Below, one piece after another: positions 25,141-36,544 of a stretch of DNA of 64,000 bases; positions within the stretch are counted from its first letter, which is position 1, and the number at the start of each line of letters is the position of its first letter. The stretch comes from Branchiostoma lanceolatum (Eukaryota > Chordata > Leptocardii > Amphioxiformes > Branchiostomatidae), in contig NC_089726.1 in the NCBI RefSeq assembly GCF_035083965.1, positions 9,987,501 to 10,051,500 of the forward strand. Direction: 5' to 3'. Position numbers and translations under genes: made by a program. The notes beneath the pieces are model-generated. The model was not told the origin of the DNA and made no database searches. It saw nothing but the letters and a program-made list of their open reading frames with translations.

Positions 25141-27271
25141 CACGGTTGGCCGTTAGGCGATTTAGGACATGGGGATAATGTTTAGACGGTAGTGGCACTT
25201 GATGACGTGTTTTGCTCCCAGGCGGATGTTGAAAGAACTACAGCCCCCTTGACCTCGTCACATCAGTATTTGGAAGACAAACAGTTCATGACAACCTGAA
25301 GCCAACTGGAATGTTCCAAGGCAACCAGTCCAGGATGTAGGTCAAATCATGTGAAGGTCGCAATGGTTTATTTTCATATTCATGATCGTGGTTCCTCAAT
25401 CATATACTTTACACATAACATGTACTTTTCTTATACATACATTTATATATAATCCTGTATTAGACTCAAGGTACTTAATTGAAGCAAGCCAAAGTTACAT
25501 TTGGCAGAATATCTATTTCATGTAGTTGAGATGTGAACTGATGTTGTGTAATATTCAAACAACTATTAAATATTCTGTTCCATTCCTTTGAAACCTCTTT
25601 TCGTTACTTTTAAGATAGAAACAACTGAGATTAGATAAAGGTAGTGTAGTTAAAGTCGGGTTGTTCGAATAGCCCTATTTGAGTTGACGTGATTCAAAAC
25701 CCCTCACTACGAAGCGTCATCGGAGCAGGAAAAATCCGGTTGCACTTCGAATCTTCACTGCAAGATATTTCGGGACTATTTCCCATCATGCAGTGCGCTA
25801 AGACGTCATTCTCCGGTAGTGGAGAAATGATATCCTTACACATGTCAAACTCATGACAGACTGGTGCATTCGAGTAAACATTTCATCGCTTATTGTAACA
25901 GGTTAAAAATATAGCTGCAGATCATGTTACCCGCTTGTCATCCGTCCTGAGATGTTCACGCCATCTGCACTAAAAGCTGCGGTGTACTGTGGAAACGCAA
26001 GGTCGTCCAAGATAGATCAAATTGCAGCAGACAGTCCAGCAAACATGGATGACCTGCTAACAATCCTCGAGCGGAATTCTAAACCGGTACCTTATGCAGA
26101 AAGACTGGTGCGTAACTTTGCAGTTTTGATTAACTCGTAAAGGCGTTTCATATATGACTATCTATATATAAGACTCTAGAACATGTAAAGCAATCAGTGA
26201 ACGCTCTAGAAACTTAGAGTAACCGCGGTTCAAAAGCCCGTTGAGGATCCAGAAAAAAGTGAAAAAGAAATATCAAACAAGCCCGAACATGTAATGTTAA
26301 CAGTACATCAGTGAGACGTGTAAAAATGGACGATTATAAAGTATGTACGTTCTGTACTGGGTTAGTACACTGTTTACACATGTCAGCGTCGCTGATGTGC
26401 CAGCACGTACGTAAGAAATAGCTGCTATATCAGATATCGCCGTCCCTGGGAGGATACCAGATCCACCGGACAAGATAGCTGCCAGAAAATAGAAATAATA
26501 GGCAGCGAGGAAACCTTCAGTCGCCGTTATAAGATATAGAATGAAGATACCAATGTCTGGGGACAAAACGCTCAGTTATGTATAGAATCTTATCCGTTAC
26601 ATTGTGCCTGACGTAGGGTGAACTATCTGCTAGCCATATAGACCCAGCCCAAAATAGATATAAGACGGGTCCTTGACCCAAATCTATTCTCGCCTTCACG
26701 AGCAAGAAACTATCTTGTACCATGCTAGTCGCTTGCACAGACTGAAATGGGCGAAAGTGCAATAGCAAAGCTTCGGTGGCGTGTATAGAGAGTGCACAAA
26801 AGGTTACAAGACTGAATATACAATTTGTACATTTTGCAATGTGTATTTGTGTACATGACTTTGTATAAGTTCAAATATTGTGCGCGTGAATTAAAAACTT
26901 TTGAAATTCGTGTGTTGAGCTTTATAATGCGTTCAAAGGTCAGAGGTCGTGCATCAAACAAGTTTTTTTTCAGGCTTTTGTACTTCTCTTGCCAAAATCA
27001 TGATATAGACAAAAATAAGTAACATTTACTAACATAAGCTCACCAGGGTTCATAATTCCGCCACCCTGAAAATATACGTCCAAACAGATCTCAAACCCAA
27101 CGTCCCCCTGTATAATGCACTCCTGTATATCTAAACTGTGCATACATGAGGGTACTGTACTAGAGATCTCTCAACCCCACTGTTTTTCACAAGTGGCGGA
27201 TTTATGTAACCAAGCGGAATACTTATAGTGTTAATGGAGGTCAGATTCATGAGAGACATTATTGAGAAACT
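25141..27271. other. Gap between METTL21 copies 1 and 2
   Basis: No gene is supported. Two items are noted. A 62-codon plus-strand frame at 25952-26140 is followed by a GT after CTG and could be an exon, but no partner was found. Two overlapping hydrophobic minus-strand frames at 26297-26768 might be a decayed membrane-protein gene. The rest is AT-rich, with the promoter of copy 2 presumably near 27000-27270. Confidence 0.4.
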
Positions 27272-28879
27272 ATGTCCCGATCGTTCTTGAAGGAGAGAGC
27301 TCGTGAGATGATGCGGACACGGCGGCGGAGGCCGGTGTTCCAGCTGCTGGGCCGGGAGATCGCCATCTGGGAGAGCGACGTGGGCGAGGAGACGGACCTG
27401 GCCATAGGGAAGCGGCTCTGGCCTGGGGTAACATACACTGCACGAAAACATCGTGGACCGATGTGTTTTTGCCATCTTTTTGGTTTTAGAGTTCCATAAT
27501 CATAAGTAGAAGAAAGGGAGAAAGGGTTACACGAAGCTTACACCTTAAACTTGAAATTGGTCAATTCTTGTAGTTTCCTGACACATGCATTTAATTCAGT
27601 TAAGTCTTACGATGTTAAAAACCAAGTTTCCATGATGCCCTTTCCAGGTTTGACTGTTAGTCTTGATCTATTCTGACGCGTGTTGTTCTTTCCTATAGGG
27701 CGTGGCGTTTGCTGAGTTTCTGGAATCGGGTAATTGCAACATGTCGTTTGAAGACAAGAAAGTGATCGAGCTGGGAGCGGGAACAGGACTCGTCGGGATT
27801 GCGTTAAGTTTTCTGGGTAAGCATGGGTCATTTATACACACTAAGGCTTCATACTGTTCTTATTTACTCAGTCTTGGAAACTCTCTCTCTCTCTCTGTGT
27901 GTGACTGGGTGTGCGTCACGCTCTCCGAGTGTCCCAATCTCCCTCTTGCCACCTGTGTGTGAGGCAGGTAGTGGTAACGTTAGTGACTGTGAAAATACTA
28001 ATTTGAAATGCCGAACTTGCAGATATGTGTCGAACTTGGGACAGGTCAGTAATAACGGTTTCTCTTTTGTCACTTGTAATTGTTAATGCCATAGGGGCTG
28101 ACGTGACCCTGACTGACCTACCTGACATCATTTCCTACACGGAAGAGAACGTCTTAATGAACACCATGGACAACAACACGTCATTGTGTAGATATACTCC
28201 AAAGGTGACGCTAGTCTTAATTACCATGATAAGGACTTACATGGTGTGACGACACAAAATATCTCCTTCCTTTTAATCCTTATAAACCTAACATTCATAT
28301 AGCCAAGAATGTACGCAGCTAACACCGTGAAATTATCTCTAACCTTCTTCACATTTTTTTTATATTTATACTCATCCCAGTCAGTAAGTCACGGCTTGTC
28401 CTCATAATGTATGACATAAAACATCCCTCAAATGTTCTTCAGACTACATAAAGATGTAAGGCGATAGAAAATACTCGTTAACACTTAATGCTGCTAAATG
28501 GACTCACAGGGCAGTTTCTATTTGTCATTTGAAATCATTTACAGGAATATTGTCGTACATCGTTTTCTAGGTGCGCCCTCTAACGTGGGGCCGGGACCTT
28601 GCAGAGTACCCTAGGAATAACCCTCGATATGACTACGTCATCGGAATGGAATGTGTGTACATCGAGCCCGTTTTTAATGACCTCATCGCCACCATCAAAC
28701 ACCTGAGCGACGAGAACACCGTTATTCTTATCGGATATTATGTCCGGATCAAGCAACGGGAGGAAAACTTCAGAAAACTGTTTTTCGAGAATTTCAATGT
28801 TCTTAGTGAATTGGCTGTCAAGGGTCGAGCGTTCACAGTCTTAATGGCCAAACTTCTGCCGGCGGAAAACATTTCTTGA
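27272..28879 (+). CDS. METTL21-like: METTL21-type protein lysine methyltransferase, tandem copy 2
   Basis: Coding exons 27272-27427, 27699-27816, 28095-28204 and 28571-28879 join in frame to 230 residues with the same intron positions and phases as its neighbours. Motif I is ELGAGTG (76-82), followed by TDLP and TWG. The DxxY position reads ECVY (155-158), so the usual Asp is Glu. The N-terminus is very basic (RTRRRRP), unlike copy 1. The conserved GKRLWP segment at the end of exon 1 matches GKRVWP and GKRIWP in the sisters. It should fold as a SAM methyltransferase; whether the Asp-to-Glu change alters activity or substrate cannot be told here. The final exon starts with GTG at 28571, which is a splice junction and not a start codon. 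Confidence 0.9.
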
Positions 28880-29195
28880 AATTGTAGTACTCGTTTTCCT
28901 TCATGATGTGTTTTTCGAGCAATGTGGTGTGATGTTATGCTATGTGACGGTTTCGGTATAATAGTTATGTACAAGTGCGTCGAATTCAGGTTGTTAGAGC
29001 ACTCAACTGTTGTCGTTGTCCCACCGTTTGGTCTGTGTGAATCTGATAAATGCCTTATAATGATGAAAATGGACCGAGTATTGTTCATTTCTTTCCCGAT
29101 CTGTTTTCCTCAAGTTCACTTTGAATGACAAGTGCATGTGTTTGCGCGCGTGTGTATTTACACGTGCATGTGTGTGTGTACTCATGTGTGTGCAC

Positions 29196-29272
<77 letters not shown>

Positions 29273-30020
29273 AACCGGAAAGACAGAGCACTATTGAACC
29301 CATCTGGCATTCGACTTGAGTACGTGCCGGTTTAGACAAATCACGATAGGCAACCCAACTTTGACCTGCATATTTTCTTCCTTGTCGCCCTTGGTCGACG
29401 TGCTATTGCGAGCGTTCACAGCAATAAAACAGCCGCCCTGGCCTCTTCACAAATTGTGACTCCATTCCAACAAAACGCATAGCGGCATATCTGTAATCAA
29501 CATCGTCCACCACCGCAACAACACTTCTCAACCAATGCCCATATATGGCGTTGGGTGTGACCACGTCAGCGTTCATTGAGTATGATTGATATATTTCTAT
29601 AGACGTTTCTGGTGGTATCGTGTGGAGCAAAACTTGGCAAATGTCGCGATGATGGAAGGGTTTACGGGATAATGAAAACAGCGAACCGAAATATATACAA
29701 AAAAAGCTTCTTCGGACCCATTTTTTTCAGTGATAAAAGGACGAACACGTTTGTTTTTTAACGTCTCTGAATGTAGAGATTGTGTACATAGCTATATAAG
29801 GTCACTCTATTATGTTGGAATATTGCCATGATTATTGTGTAAACAGTAATTTGATATGGACCGAAGGCACCGTGTGAAGTCACTTTACCAGTTGGCACAT
29901 ATGATACTACGGATTGGCCAGTACAGACCGGTGACTTTCTCGTATCTGTGTGGTCCTATAGCAGGCGTTTAAACACTTCATCCTTTTGAAGACGTCCTGA
30001 CACGAAGGAGGTGAAAGCAC
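28880..30020. other. Gap between METTL21 copies 2 and 3
   Basis: It holds the 3' UTR of copy 2, the (GA)n tract, and a weak AATAAA at 29423. A 75-codon minus-strand frame at 29403-29630 has a protein-like composition but no ATG and no recognised family. The promoter of copy 3 should lie in its last few hundred bases. Confidence 0.4.
29199..29270. repeat. (GA)n microsatellite
   Basis: Thirty-six AG dinucleotides without interruption, preceded by a broken (TG)n stretch. It lies about 320 bases downstream of METTL21 copy 2 and could fall in its 3' UTR. Confidence 0.95.
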
Positions 30021-31821
30021 ATGGCAGAAATGTCCACATACAAGGATAGGGCGCAGGAGTTGATGAGGAAAAGGTGCAGGATGAGACCGTATCATTTCGT
30101 GGGAAGGGAGATCGTCATCAGGGAGAGGGATGTAGGCGAGAACACGGAGGAGGCAATCGGGAAAAGAATCTGGCCAGGGGTATGTGGCAGGCCTATCTGC
30201 ATGTAACGTTAGCTTAATAATCTTTCAGATGATTGAAAATAATGCATTCCTTATGCGGTTTGATAAAGCGACCATAGATAAACCCATACAATCCTACATT
30301 TTCACTGTTACTAAGAAGCGAGGAGAATCCTAGCCTATATGCTATAGACTACTATATTCGAGCCAACGTGTGTATGTTTGTGAACATGTCTTTCGTGTGA
30401 ACTTGACTTAGCCTAGATGGGCAAAAATGTCTTCAATATTTGTAACAATTTCTCGTCACTATTAGAAAAAAAAACATCCCATGTAATTCTATGTTGAGAA
30501 ATAATCTTCACAAGCAACTGCCAAGTGGTCAACGTTTTGTTTTCAAATTGAATCAGGGCGAGGCGTTTGCCGAGTACGTTGAGTCTGGCGAGCTTTCATT
30601 GGAGGACAAGAAGGTCATAGAATTGGGAGCTGGCACCGGATTGGTTGGAATAGTCGCAAGTCTCCTAGGTCTGTTCAAACGTTGCTTGTTGATTTTGTAT
30701 TAAGGCTAACATACTTTTGAACGTTACGACGTCGTGGCTATGAGTTGACTGTCAGTGTTTAAACAAGTAAAATCCTACGATTATCATCACTCTCAGTCAG
30801 TGTTGAATGCATATGAGTCTACGTTACATATCGACGAAAATATATGATTACAGACAATGTGAGGGACTGAGGGAGACTAGACGTGAATTTGTATCGATGA
30901 TAAAGTTTAAGATACCTAAATTTGTTTAGGGCGCATGTTGGTTTCTCCAGCGCATGTTTCTGTGTCATGACCTTCACCATATTTGTTTAGGCGCTGACGT
31001 CACCATCACTGACCTTCCCGACATCCTCCCCTGCACGGCTGAGAACGTGACGTCCAACACGATGGAAGGACAAAGCTGTGTCTGCAAATATCAGCCCAAA
31101 GTATGCAGCGATTATTTTCTGTATGGAAAAACAAAAGATGGGTAGACTGGAGTCCAGCCTTGTTAGCTTTGGCCCGCTCCCAGCAAGCTGGCGGCTAGCG
31201 GACGTTGGGAGCGGCGGGCCTAAGCTAACAAGGCTGGACTCCAGGCTAATAGATGGGTGCTATGATCCTGTTAGATGATGTCAAGGATTGGGGTAACCAT
31301 AGTGTTGTCAACTGCATCCAAGTTAAGTATGCGATCTGTTGACAAATGATAGCGAGTGGAACGTCACTTAATCCGTGACAACATTAAGTAAAAGATTTAT
31401 TACATTACAATTTTGCCCTTTTTTGTCCAAGTCGCAGACGAAAATAAGAGGAGTTTGACTGTACGTTCATTGTTGACACAGTGTGACAGTGGCTAGACTC
31501 AACATTCTAACATATTTCATCCCAACTTAGGTGCGCCCCCTGACGTGGGGAAAGAACCTTGCAGCGTTTCCGATGCATCGCGTCCATTACGACTACGTCA
31601 TTGGGATCGAAGTTGTGTACATCGAAGACGTTTTCCAAGATCTCATCACCACAATCAAATATCTGAGTGACAAAGATACACGGATCCTGATTGGGTACCA
31701 GATCAGGGTCAAGGAAAGGGACAGCAAGTTCGTTCGTCTCTTTAAGGAGCATTTTTGTGTCCTGAAGCAACACAGCATCATGGGTAACCGGATGAAGCTG
31801 TTAGAGGGGACACTCAGATGA
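30021..31821 (+). CDS. METTL21-like: METTL21-type protein lysine methyltransferase, tandem copy 3
   Basis: Coding exons 30021-30179, 30557-30668, 30991-31100 and 31531-31821 join in frame to 223 residues. Motif I is ELGAGTG, then TDLP, TWG, and EVVY (154-157) in place of DxxY. It resembles copy 2 most closely in exon 2 (GEAFAEY against GVAFAEF) and in the Glu replacement, so copies 2 and 3 probably share a later duplication. The exon 2 donor is GTCTGT, weaker than the GTAAG found at the same site in copies 1 and 2. A 106-base hairpin element sits in intron 3, 43 bases after the donor. The start was chosen because MAEMSTYKDRA aligns with MSRSFLKERA of copy 2. Confidence 0.9.
31143..31248. mobile_element. 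Palindromic element, 106 bp, in METTL21 copy 3
   Basis: TGGAGTCCAGCCTTGTTAGC at 31148 pairs with GCTAACAAGGCTGGACTCCA ending at 31243, a perfect 20-base match that continues with few mismatches into GGCCCGCTCCC / GGGAGCGGCGGGCC. The arms are over 35 bases with a loop of about 20. It is a likely MITE or fold-back relic; its near-perfect pairing suggests recent insertion. Confidence 0.8.
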
Positions 31822-32037
31822 TGCTAAATAATTCAGTTTTTCGTCAATGCATATGGCTGTAACATGAGACTGTGATCACTTCAGCTATAGAAATAGAAAA
31901 TGAAAAGGCAGTTTTATTTGCGTGTTTATGTAGATCGCCAGATGCCAAACATTTTTTTTTCTGTGGGGATGCAAAATCCTGGTGAGAAATAACGTACCAG
32001 CGGCTGTATAAAGTGATGAAAATGGAAATAGACCAGT

Positions 32038-32043
32038 AATAAA
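32038..32043 (+). terminator. Candidate polyadenylation signal of METTL21 copy 3
   Basis: AATAAA, followed by TTGGCTTTGTAAACCCTTTGT, lies 217 bases after the stop codon of copy 3. Confidence 0.5.
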
Positions 32044-33198
32044 AAGTTGGCTTTGTAAACCCTTTGTATTCTCAATGTCTGTTTGATGTAGAAATCATAT
32101 TATGCTACAGGCGGAAAGTTATATATAGATCCGTGACTCAGTTCGTGTATTAATTATTCATTTGAACAGGCCGGATATTCTATACCACATAAAGTGTATT
32201 GGTACAATCAGGTGTGGGTGGTCGTTGATTTAGTCTCAGACATAGTAGACTGTTTAGACCTCACCTAGCTATAACACTGCGTGAGGTGCATACGGTTTGC
32301 GGAGGAGCAAAGTGGACCATCTGACACAGGGCAAACGAAACACTGTCCTCGTTCGACTGCTGATCTTGTTTTCGTCTATTGAACACCAGGTAAGAGCATA
32401 GATACACATACACAAAGAACATTATGGTTATGTGCGTTTTGGAGTGGGCAGTGTCCGTCCCCTAGGTAGATAAGCTTGGTTTTATCCGTATTGTTTGTGG
32501 GGACGGTACAGGTGATGAATGAGTTGTCACCAGGCACTAGCTTTTGTATCTGTCAAAATAGATATTATTATTAGTAATAACTTTATTGCAAGTTCATGCC
32601 CGAAGGCTAATTGCAGACAAACAAGTACATGGGAATACATGGGAATCAAAAATAGTTATCTAGACTACTGTCAAAGTTCTAAGTTAACTAAGGTTGACCA
32701 TGGTTGGGTTTAACCATTTAACCATTATTAGACAAAGCATCACTCACATGTTTACAAAGGTTTTGAGTTAAAACAGACATGCTTAAATGTAGAGATTCGG
32801 TGCACTTTGATTAATGTGATGTCTGTCTACCGCTATTTTAACGTAACAGATTTGTCATAATTCGGGTGGAAGCGATGTCAAGGGTACGATTATAATGGCC
32901 TCTAGTCCATAGTGCATTTGAAGAATGTTTTCATATGCACTACTAGTATGTCTGATTTGAAAGGCGTGTTCGTTTTCACTGATACCGTGGCCACAATAGC
33001 GTATCGGTTACATGGATTATTAAGAGCATGCGCAGAAACATATCTATAGAAAATCTGGAGTAGACACGGGTGTTTTATGTTTGCAGATTGCACTGCATTG
33101 CACTGTGTACGGCAAGGATACCTTATTGTATACTTGAGCACATAACAGCCGAGGGAGAAAGGCCATGGGTAGCTAATTAGCCGTAATCAACCTACACC
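32044..33198. other. Gap between the METTL21 cluster and the small membrane protein module
   Basis: No coding exon is supported. A stretch ending CACCAG/GTAAGA at 32391 could be the donor of a non-coding first exon for the downstream module, but this is only a pattern. A retroposon-like tail lies at 32568-32620. Confidence 0.35.
32568..32620 (-). mobile_element. Possible 3' end of a non-LTR retroposon (minus strand)
   Basis: Read on the minus strand, it contains GGGCATGAACTTGCAATAAAG followed by TTATTACTAATAATAATA. A short GC body, an AATAAA and a simple repeat tail are typical of LINE/SINE 3' ends in invertebrate genomes. Only the tail is recognisable, so the family is unknown. Confidence 0.3.
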
Positions 33199-33504
33199 AT
33201 GTCCAACACACTTGAAGAAGACTTATCGTCACCCTACCATAGATATGTCACCATGATAGTTGGCGCTTTGACCTCTGGTTTGATGATTCAGATGTTTCCT
33301 ATAAACCTGCTCCCGTATGTCCTAGGAACTGCACTGGTCCTTCTCAGCGCCATCGTCTTCTTCTGGCGGACCATTCTGTACCAGGGTCTCCTCAGCAACG
33401 ACAAGGAAGAGGACACGCAAAACGCTTACAACGGTGAAAACATTGAAGCCTCACCTACCGGGCACAGAACTGAGCAGTCAGCGGTCAATGGTACCGAACA
33501 GTGA
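33199..33504 (+). CDS. Small two-helix membrane protein, module gene 1
   Basis: An intronless frame of 101 residues with its ATG in CACCATGTC. I do not recognise the family. Residues about 16-35 and 38-62 are hydrophobic and separated by a short MFPINLLPY turn, so a helical hairpin is likely. A hydrophilic acidic tail follows (SNDKEEDTQN) and the protein ends NGTEQ. Support for it being real comes from a decayed homologue at 35997-36320 that keeps much of the nucleotide sequence, including CTGCTCCCGTAT. Another two-helix frame begins 220 bases downstream on the same strand with no clear polyadenylation signal between them. Confidence 0.6.
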   Translation: MSNTLEEDLSSPYHRYVTMIVGALTSGLMIQMFPINLLPYVLGTALVLLSAIVFFWRTILYQGLLSNDKEEDTQNAYNGENIEASPTGHRTEQSAVNGTEQ

Positions 33505-33724
33505 CTTCATTTAAAGACTTAGAAGTAGGGACTAGTACACATTGATGATCTAAGTAGCCCAAGAATTGCTCTTTTGAATTCACCACCATTCTATTTGAGT
33601 TTTTATCCTAGCATTTGAGAAGCACATCTACAGTGAATCGAAGCGACACATAGCGAGTTCATATCAGAGTGCATAACATAAAAGGCCGTTCCCGATTAAG
33701 CATAGTACACGAAGCAAACACAAA

Positions 33725-34096
33725 ATGGCTCTTATCAAGTCTACAGCTGTACTTGCTTGCATGGTTGCCGCCACAACCATCATAATGGGCCTTTTCTTAA
33801 CCACTCTACCGCGAAAATCGGTAACTCAAGCACTAACCATCGTCCTGGCTATTGTAGGCCTGGTCATACTCATAGTTGTAGGTTTGGTAATTATTTCGGC
33901 ATTGGTAATGATGCTGACAGAAAATTCAAAGGAGGATGAAGCAAAGGAAAAGACGGAGGGAACAAAGGAGGAGGACCAAGATGAAGCGGAGGTCAACGGG
34001 GAGGCTGAGCAGCAAGATTCAGACGCCAAATGTGGCGTTAAGGCATTGGTAAAGGACATGCATGGGGTATCTGTCCCACCGAAGAAGGTTAATTAA
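33725..34096 (+). CDS. Small two-helix membrane protein with PKKVN tail, module gene 2
   Basis: An intronless frame of 123 residues, start in AAAATGGC. Two hydrophobic segments (about 8-27 and 35-65) are joined at LPRKS, followed by an acidic Lys/Glu tail of about 40 residues and the C-terminus HGVSVPPKKVN. The product is unrecognised. The paralogue at 36545-37042 shares the helical hairpin, the acidic tail and the same C-terminal tag, which is strong evidence that the frame is translated and that the tag is kept by selection. Both copies stop at TAA inside TTAATTAA. Confidence 0.7.
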   Translation: MALIKSTAVLACMVAATTIIMGLFLTTLPRKSVTQALTIVLAIVGLVILIVVGLVIISALVMMLTENSKEDEAKEKTEGTKEEDQDEAEVNGEAEQQDSDAKCGVKALVKDMHGVSVPPKKVN

Positions 34097-35996
34097 AGGA
34101 AGGACAACGCAAGAGAAATAAGTTTGAAACGTGACAAAGATGAACGCTGCAGACCTCAGACATATTGTGGTTATTTTCAGAAATGTGAAGAATGAAGAGT
34201 AGTGTTGAAGAATGGTCACTGTTTCAGCTCGAATCGTATTAGACATAGATATACACCTGTTTGTTTGATGATTACGAAGAAATTTGTAACCAGGATTACC
34301 CACTGTACGGTACCTTGATATCATAGCACTACGCTAGCGTTGGTACGCATTTAGCAGCATAAGTCAGCGACCACTCTGACCAAAGAATCTGTACCTTGGA
34401 GGAGTATTCTACATATTTGCATATCAATTTTCATTTCATTTATTACTCATGTATCATCTTGTAGGAAAACGGATATCATTTGTGTTTTAGAATAATCAAG
34501 CTTAACTGTTATTGGACAATTTGCATTGTATGTCTTTTTCTTTAAAAACACCGGACTCATTAAACACTTGTTGATAATGCAGCATCGTGATGTTAACTTA
34601 TATGACGTGTCACGTTTCCCTTGTGGGAAGGCGGGTATCTTAATGAAACAGGCGGTACTTGATTGAAATGCCTTTGTTGTATATCAATTTTAATCTTTCA
34701 ATCAGTAAATGATTTCGATCTAAACCACTGCACAAGGGGAGGGGGCAATACTACGTACCTCCTCTTCAAACACATGCTTACATTTAGAAACGCATTCGAG
34801 AGTAAGGTTTCTGAACGGGAAATGGAGTCACGCTTTATTCTATGGGTTTAAGAATGAAGGAAGACCTTTATTGCACACACATACCCAACTGGGTTTAGTA
34901 CAGGTCACAACTGAAAACATCACAGTTTGCAAATACACACATATATACATACAAATATAAGCTTGCACTAGTCTAATGATTACGTTAATTTGGCCTCTTC
35001 TCGCTTCTTAGTGATATTGTAAATATAGGTATAAGTATGTTTGATGATTAAGGGTTTATCTAAAGCCATTAGAAATATGAATTTTTCCGCGTTTCCAAGA
35101 TGTATGAAATGGGGAAACCTACATTGAACTAGTTTAGGAGGACCACAAAAGTTAGGTAGCGTAGTGCTACGTATATGTAATCCAGTGGTTAGGGACCCTG
35201 CCTCTGGACCAAGAAGTCGTGCTAGCTGTGTCGCTCACCCGACATGCTCGCTACTGGAAATGGTTTCAGTCCTTATGACGGGGGTCCACTGTTCATTGTC
35301 ATTGTGCATGTGGAAAAGAGCTATGGGGATTTCCCCGTTACAATGAACCTGTAAATACAACACGTAGCGTCTGTCTTCTCTGTCATGACCAGTGAAAGAT
35401 TGGCCCATCTGTCCGAACGTTCACTGATTTCTTTTGAGCTAAACTGGTTCGAGATCGCTTTCAATTGCCTTGATGAAAGTCTAGGGGAATAGCAAAATTT
35501 GATTCCCTTTTTATTCAATGCGGTTGACGGTGAAATCCATATGATAGATGTCACATGGTGATTGATGTGGTATATTACTTATTTCATTTACCGCCATCCC
35601 TTCGTGACGTACATACTGATTAATCTCATTCATTATACATTCTACTTGTTATTTACGACGTCGACAAGGCCAGAAAAATGCCCTCTCTTATTAATAAATG
35701 GACTGCTATACCATATTTTTCAGACCTAATTACCACTTATGTCTCTGCAGACAGCGCTCGCGTTTACTCTAACTGTATTCAAGATTGTTTCGTTGCTTTT
35801 CTGTGGTACGATTGACAAACAGTCATGCACAATTAGACACATTTGGAGGGGGGTTTGTGAGGTTACCTGAGAGAGATGTCATAAGTAATTCATGCCGAAA
35901 TAGTATACCCAGGCAATCAAATTAAGTGCAGAGAGCGATGAAAAAATGCGTCCATTTTATTGAGGCTAACACAAGTAGATACGAACAACCTACACC
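34097..35996. other. Spacer between the two membrane protein modules
   Basis: AT-rich sequence without a supported gene. It contains the 3' UTR of module gene 2, a probable retroposon tail at 34858, and presumably regulatory sequence for the second module. Confidence 0.4.
34858..34915 (-). mobile_element. Possible retroposon 3' tail (minus strand)
   Basis: Read on the minus strand, the sequence passes through GTACTAAACCCAGTTGGG and then GCAATAAAGGTCTTCC, a pattern like the 3' end of a non-LTR element. Only a short piece is present and no family can be named. Confidence 0.3.
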
Positions 35997-36320
35997 ATAC
36001 CAAACACACCAGAGGATGACTATAAACTACGATAGACATGTCGTCATCATAGTAGGTGCTTTGGCTTCTGGGGGTTGGTGCGAACTGAGATGTTTGCTAT
36101 GAACCTGCTCCCGTATATCCTAGGGGCGATGCTTGGCGCTATTGTTTCCGTCTGGATCACCATCTTGTACCAAGGATTCCTTAACGACGACGAGGAAGAA
36201 GACACGCATTACTTTCCCGAGGACCAACTCATCGGGCCTGCGTAACATACGTCAGTGGCCTGGCTGGTCGGAGACTGAACAGTCTAACGGTGGATTGATG
36301 GTATTATCAAGGTTGTGACG
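35997..36320 (+). pseudogene. Decayed duplicate of module gene 1
   Basis: The sequence aligns along much of 33199-33504. ACAACCTACACCATA corresponds to TCAACCTACACCATG, and AACCTGCTCCCGTATATCC to the matching TM2 segment. The start codon is ATA instead of ATG, about five bases are missing near the tenth codon (a frameshift), and a stop appears soon after. The Asp/Glu-rich region GACGAGGAAGAAGACACG is still clear, as is GACTGAACAGTCTAACGG near the end. It sits about 550 bases before the second copy of gene 2, the same order and spacing as in the intact module. Confidence 0.75.
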
Positions 36321-36544
36321 TCAAAGTTACAGAGACACGCCTTTTGATCCTGAAGTGCAAAGACGAACATAACTCATTTCATCTGCCTGATTTCAACGGT
36401 CCTGTTGGCTCAGAATCTCATTTTGGATTAGAACATTACCGCTACCAGTGCACATACGACGCCTAGCGGAAACACACTGTACTGTCCGAAAATCATCCTG
36501 AGTTTATTTGTTTAGAAGGAGACAAGATTAATGTGTATAGCGGT

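Noticed and set aside
25952..26140. 62-codon plus-strand frame with a GT donor-like site near its end
   Set aside because: It reads somewhat like protein (DDLLTILERNSKPVP) but has no partner exon and no family I recognise.
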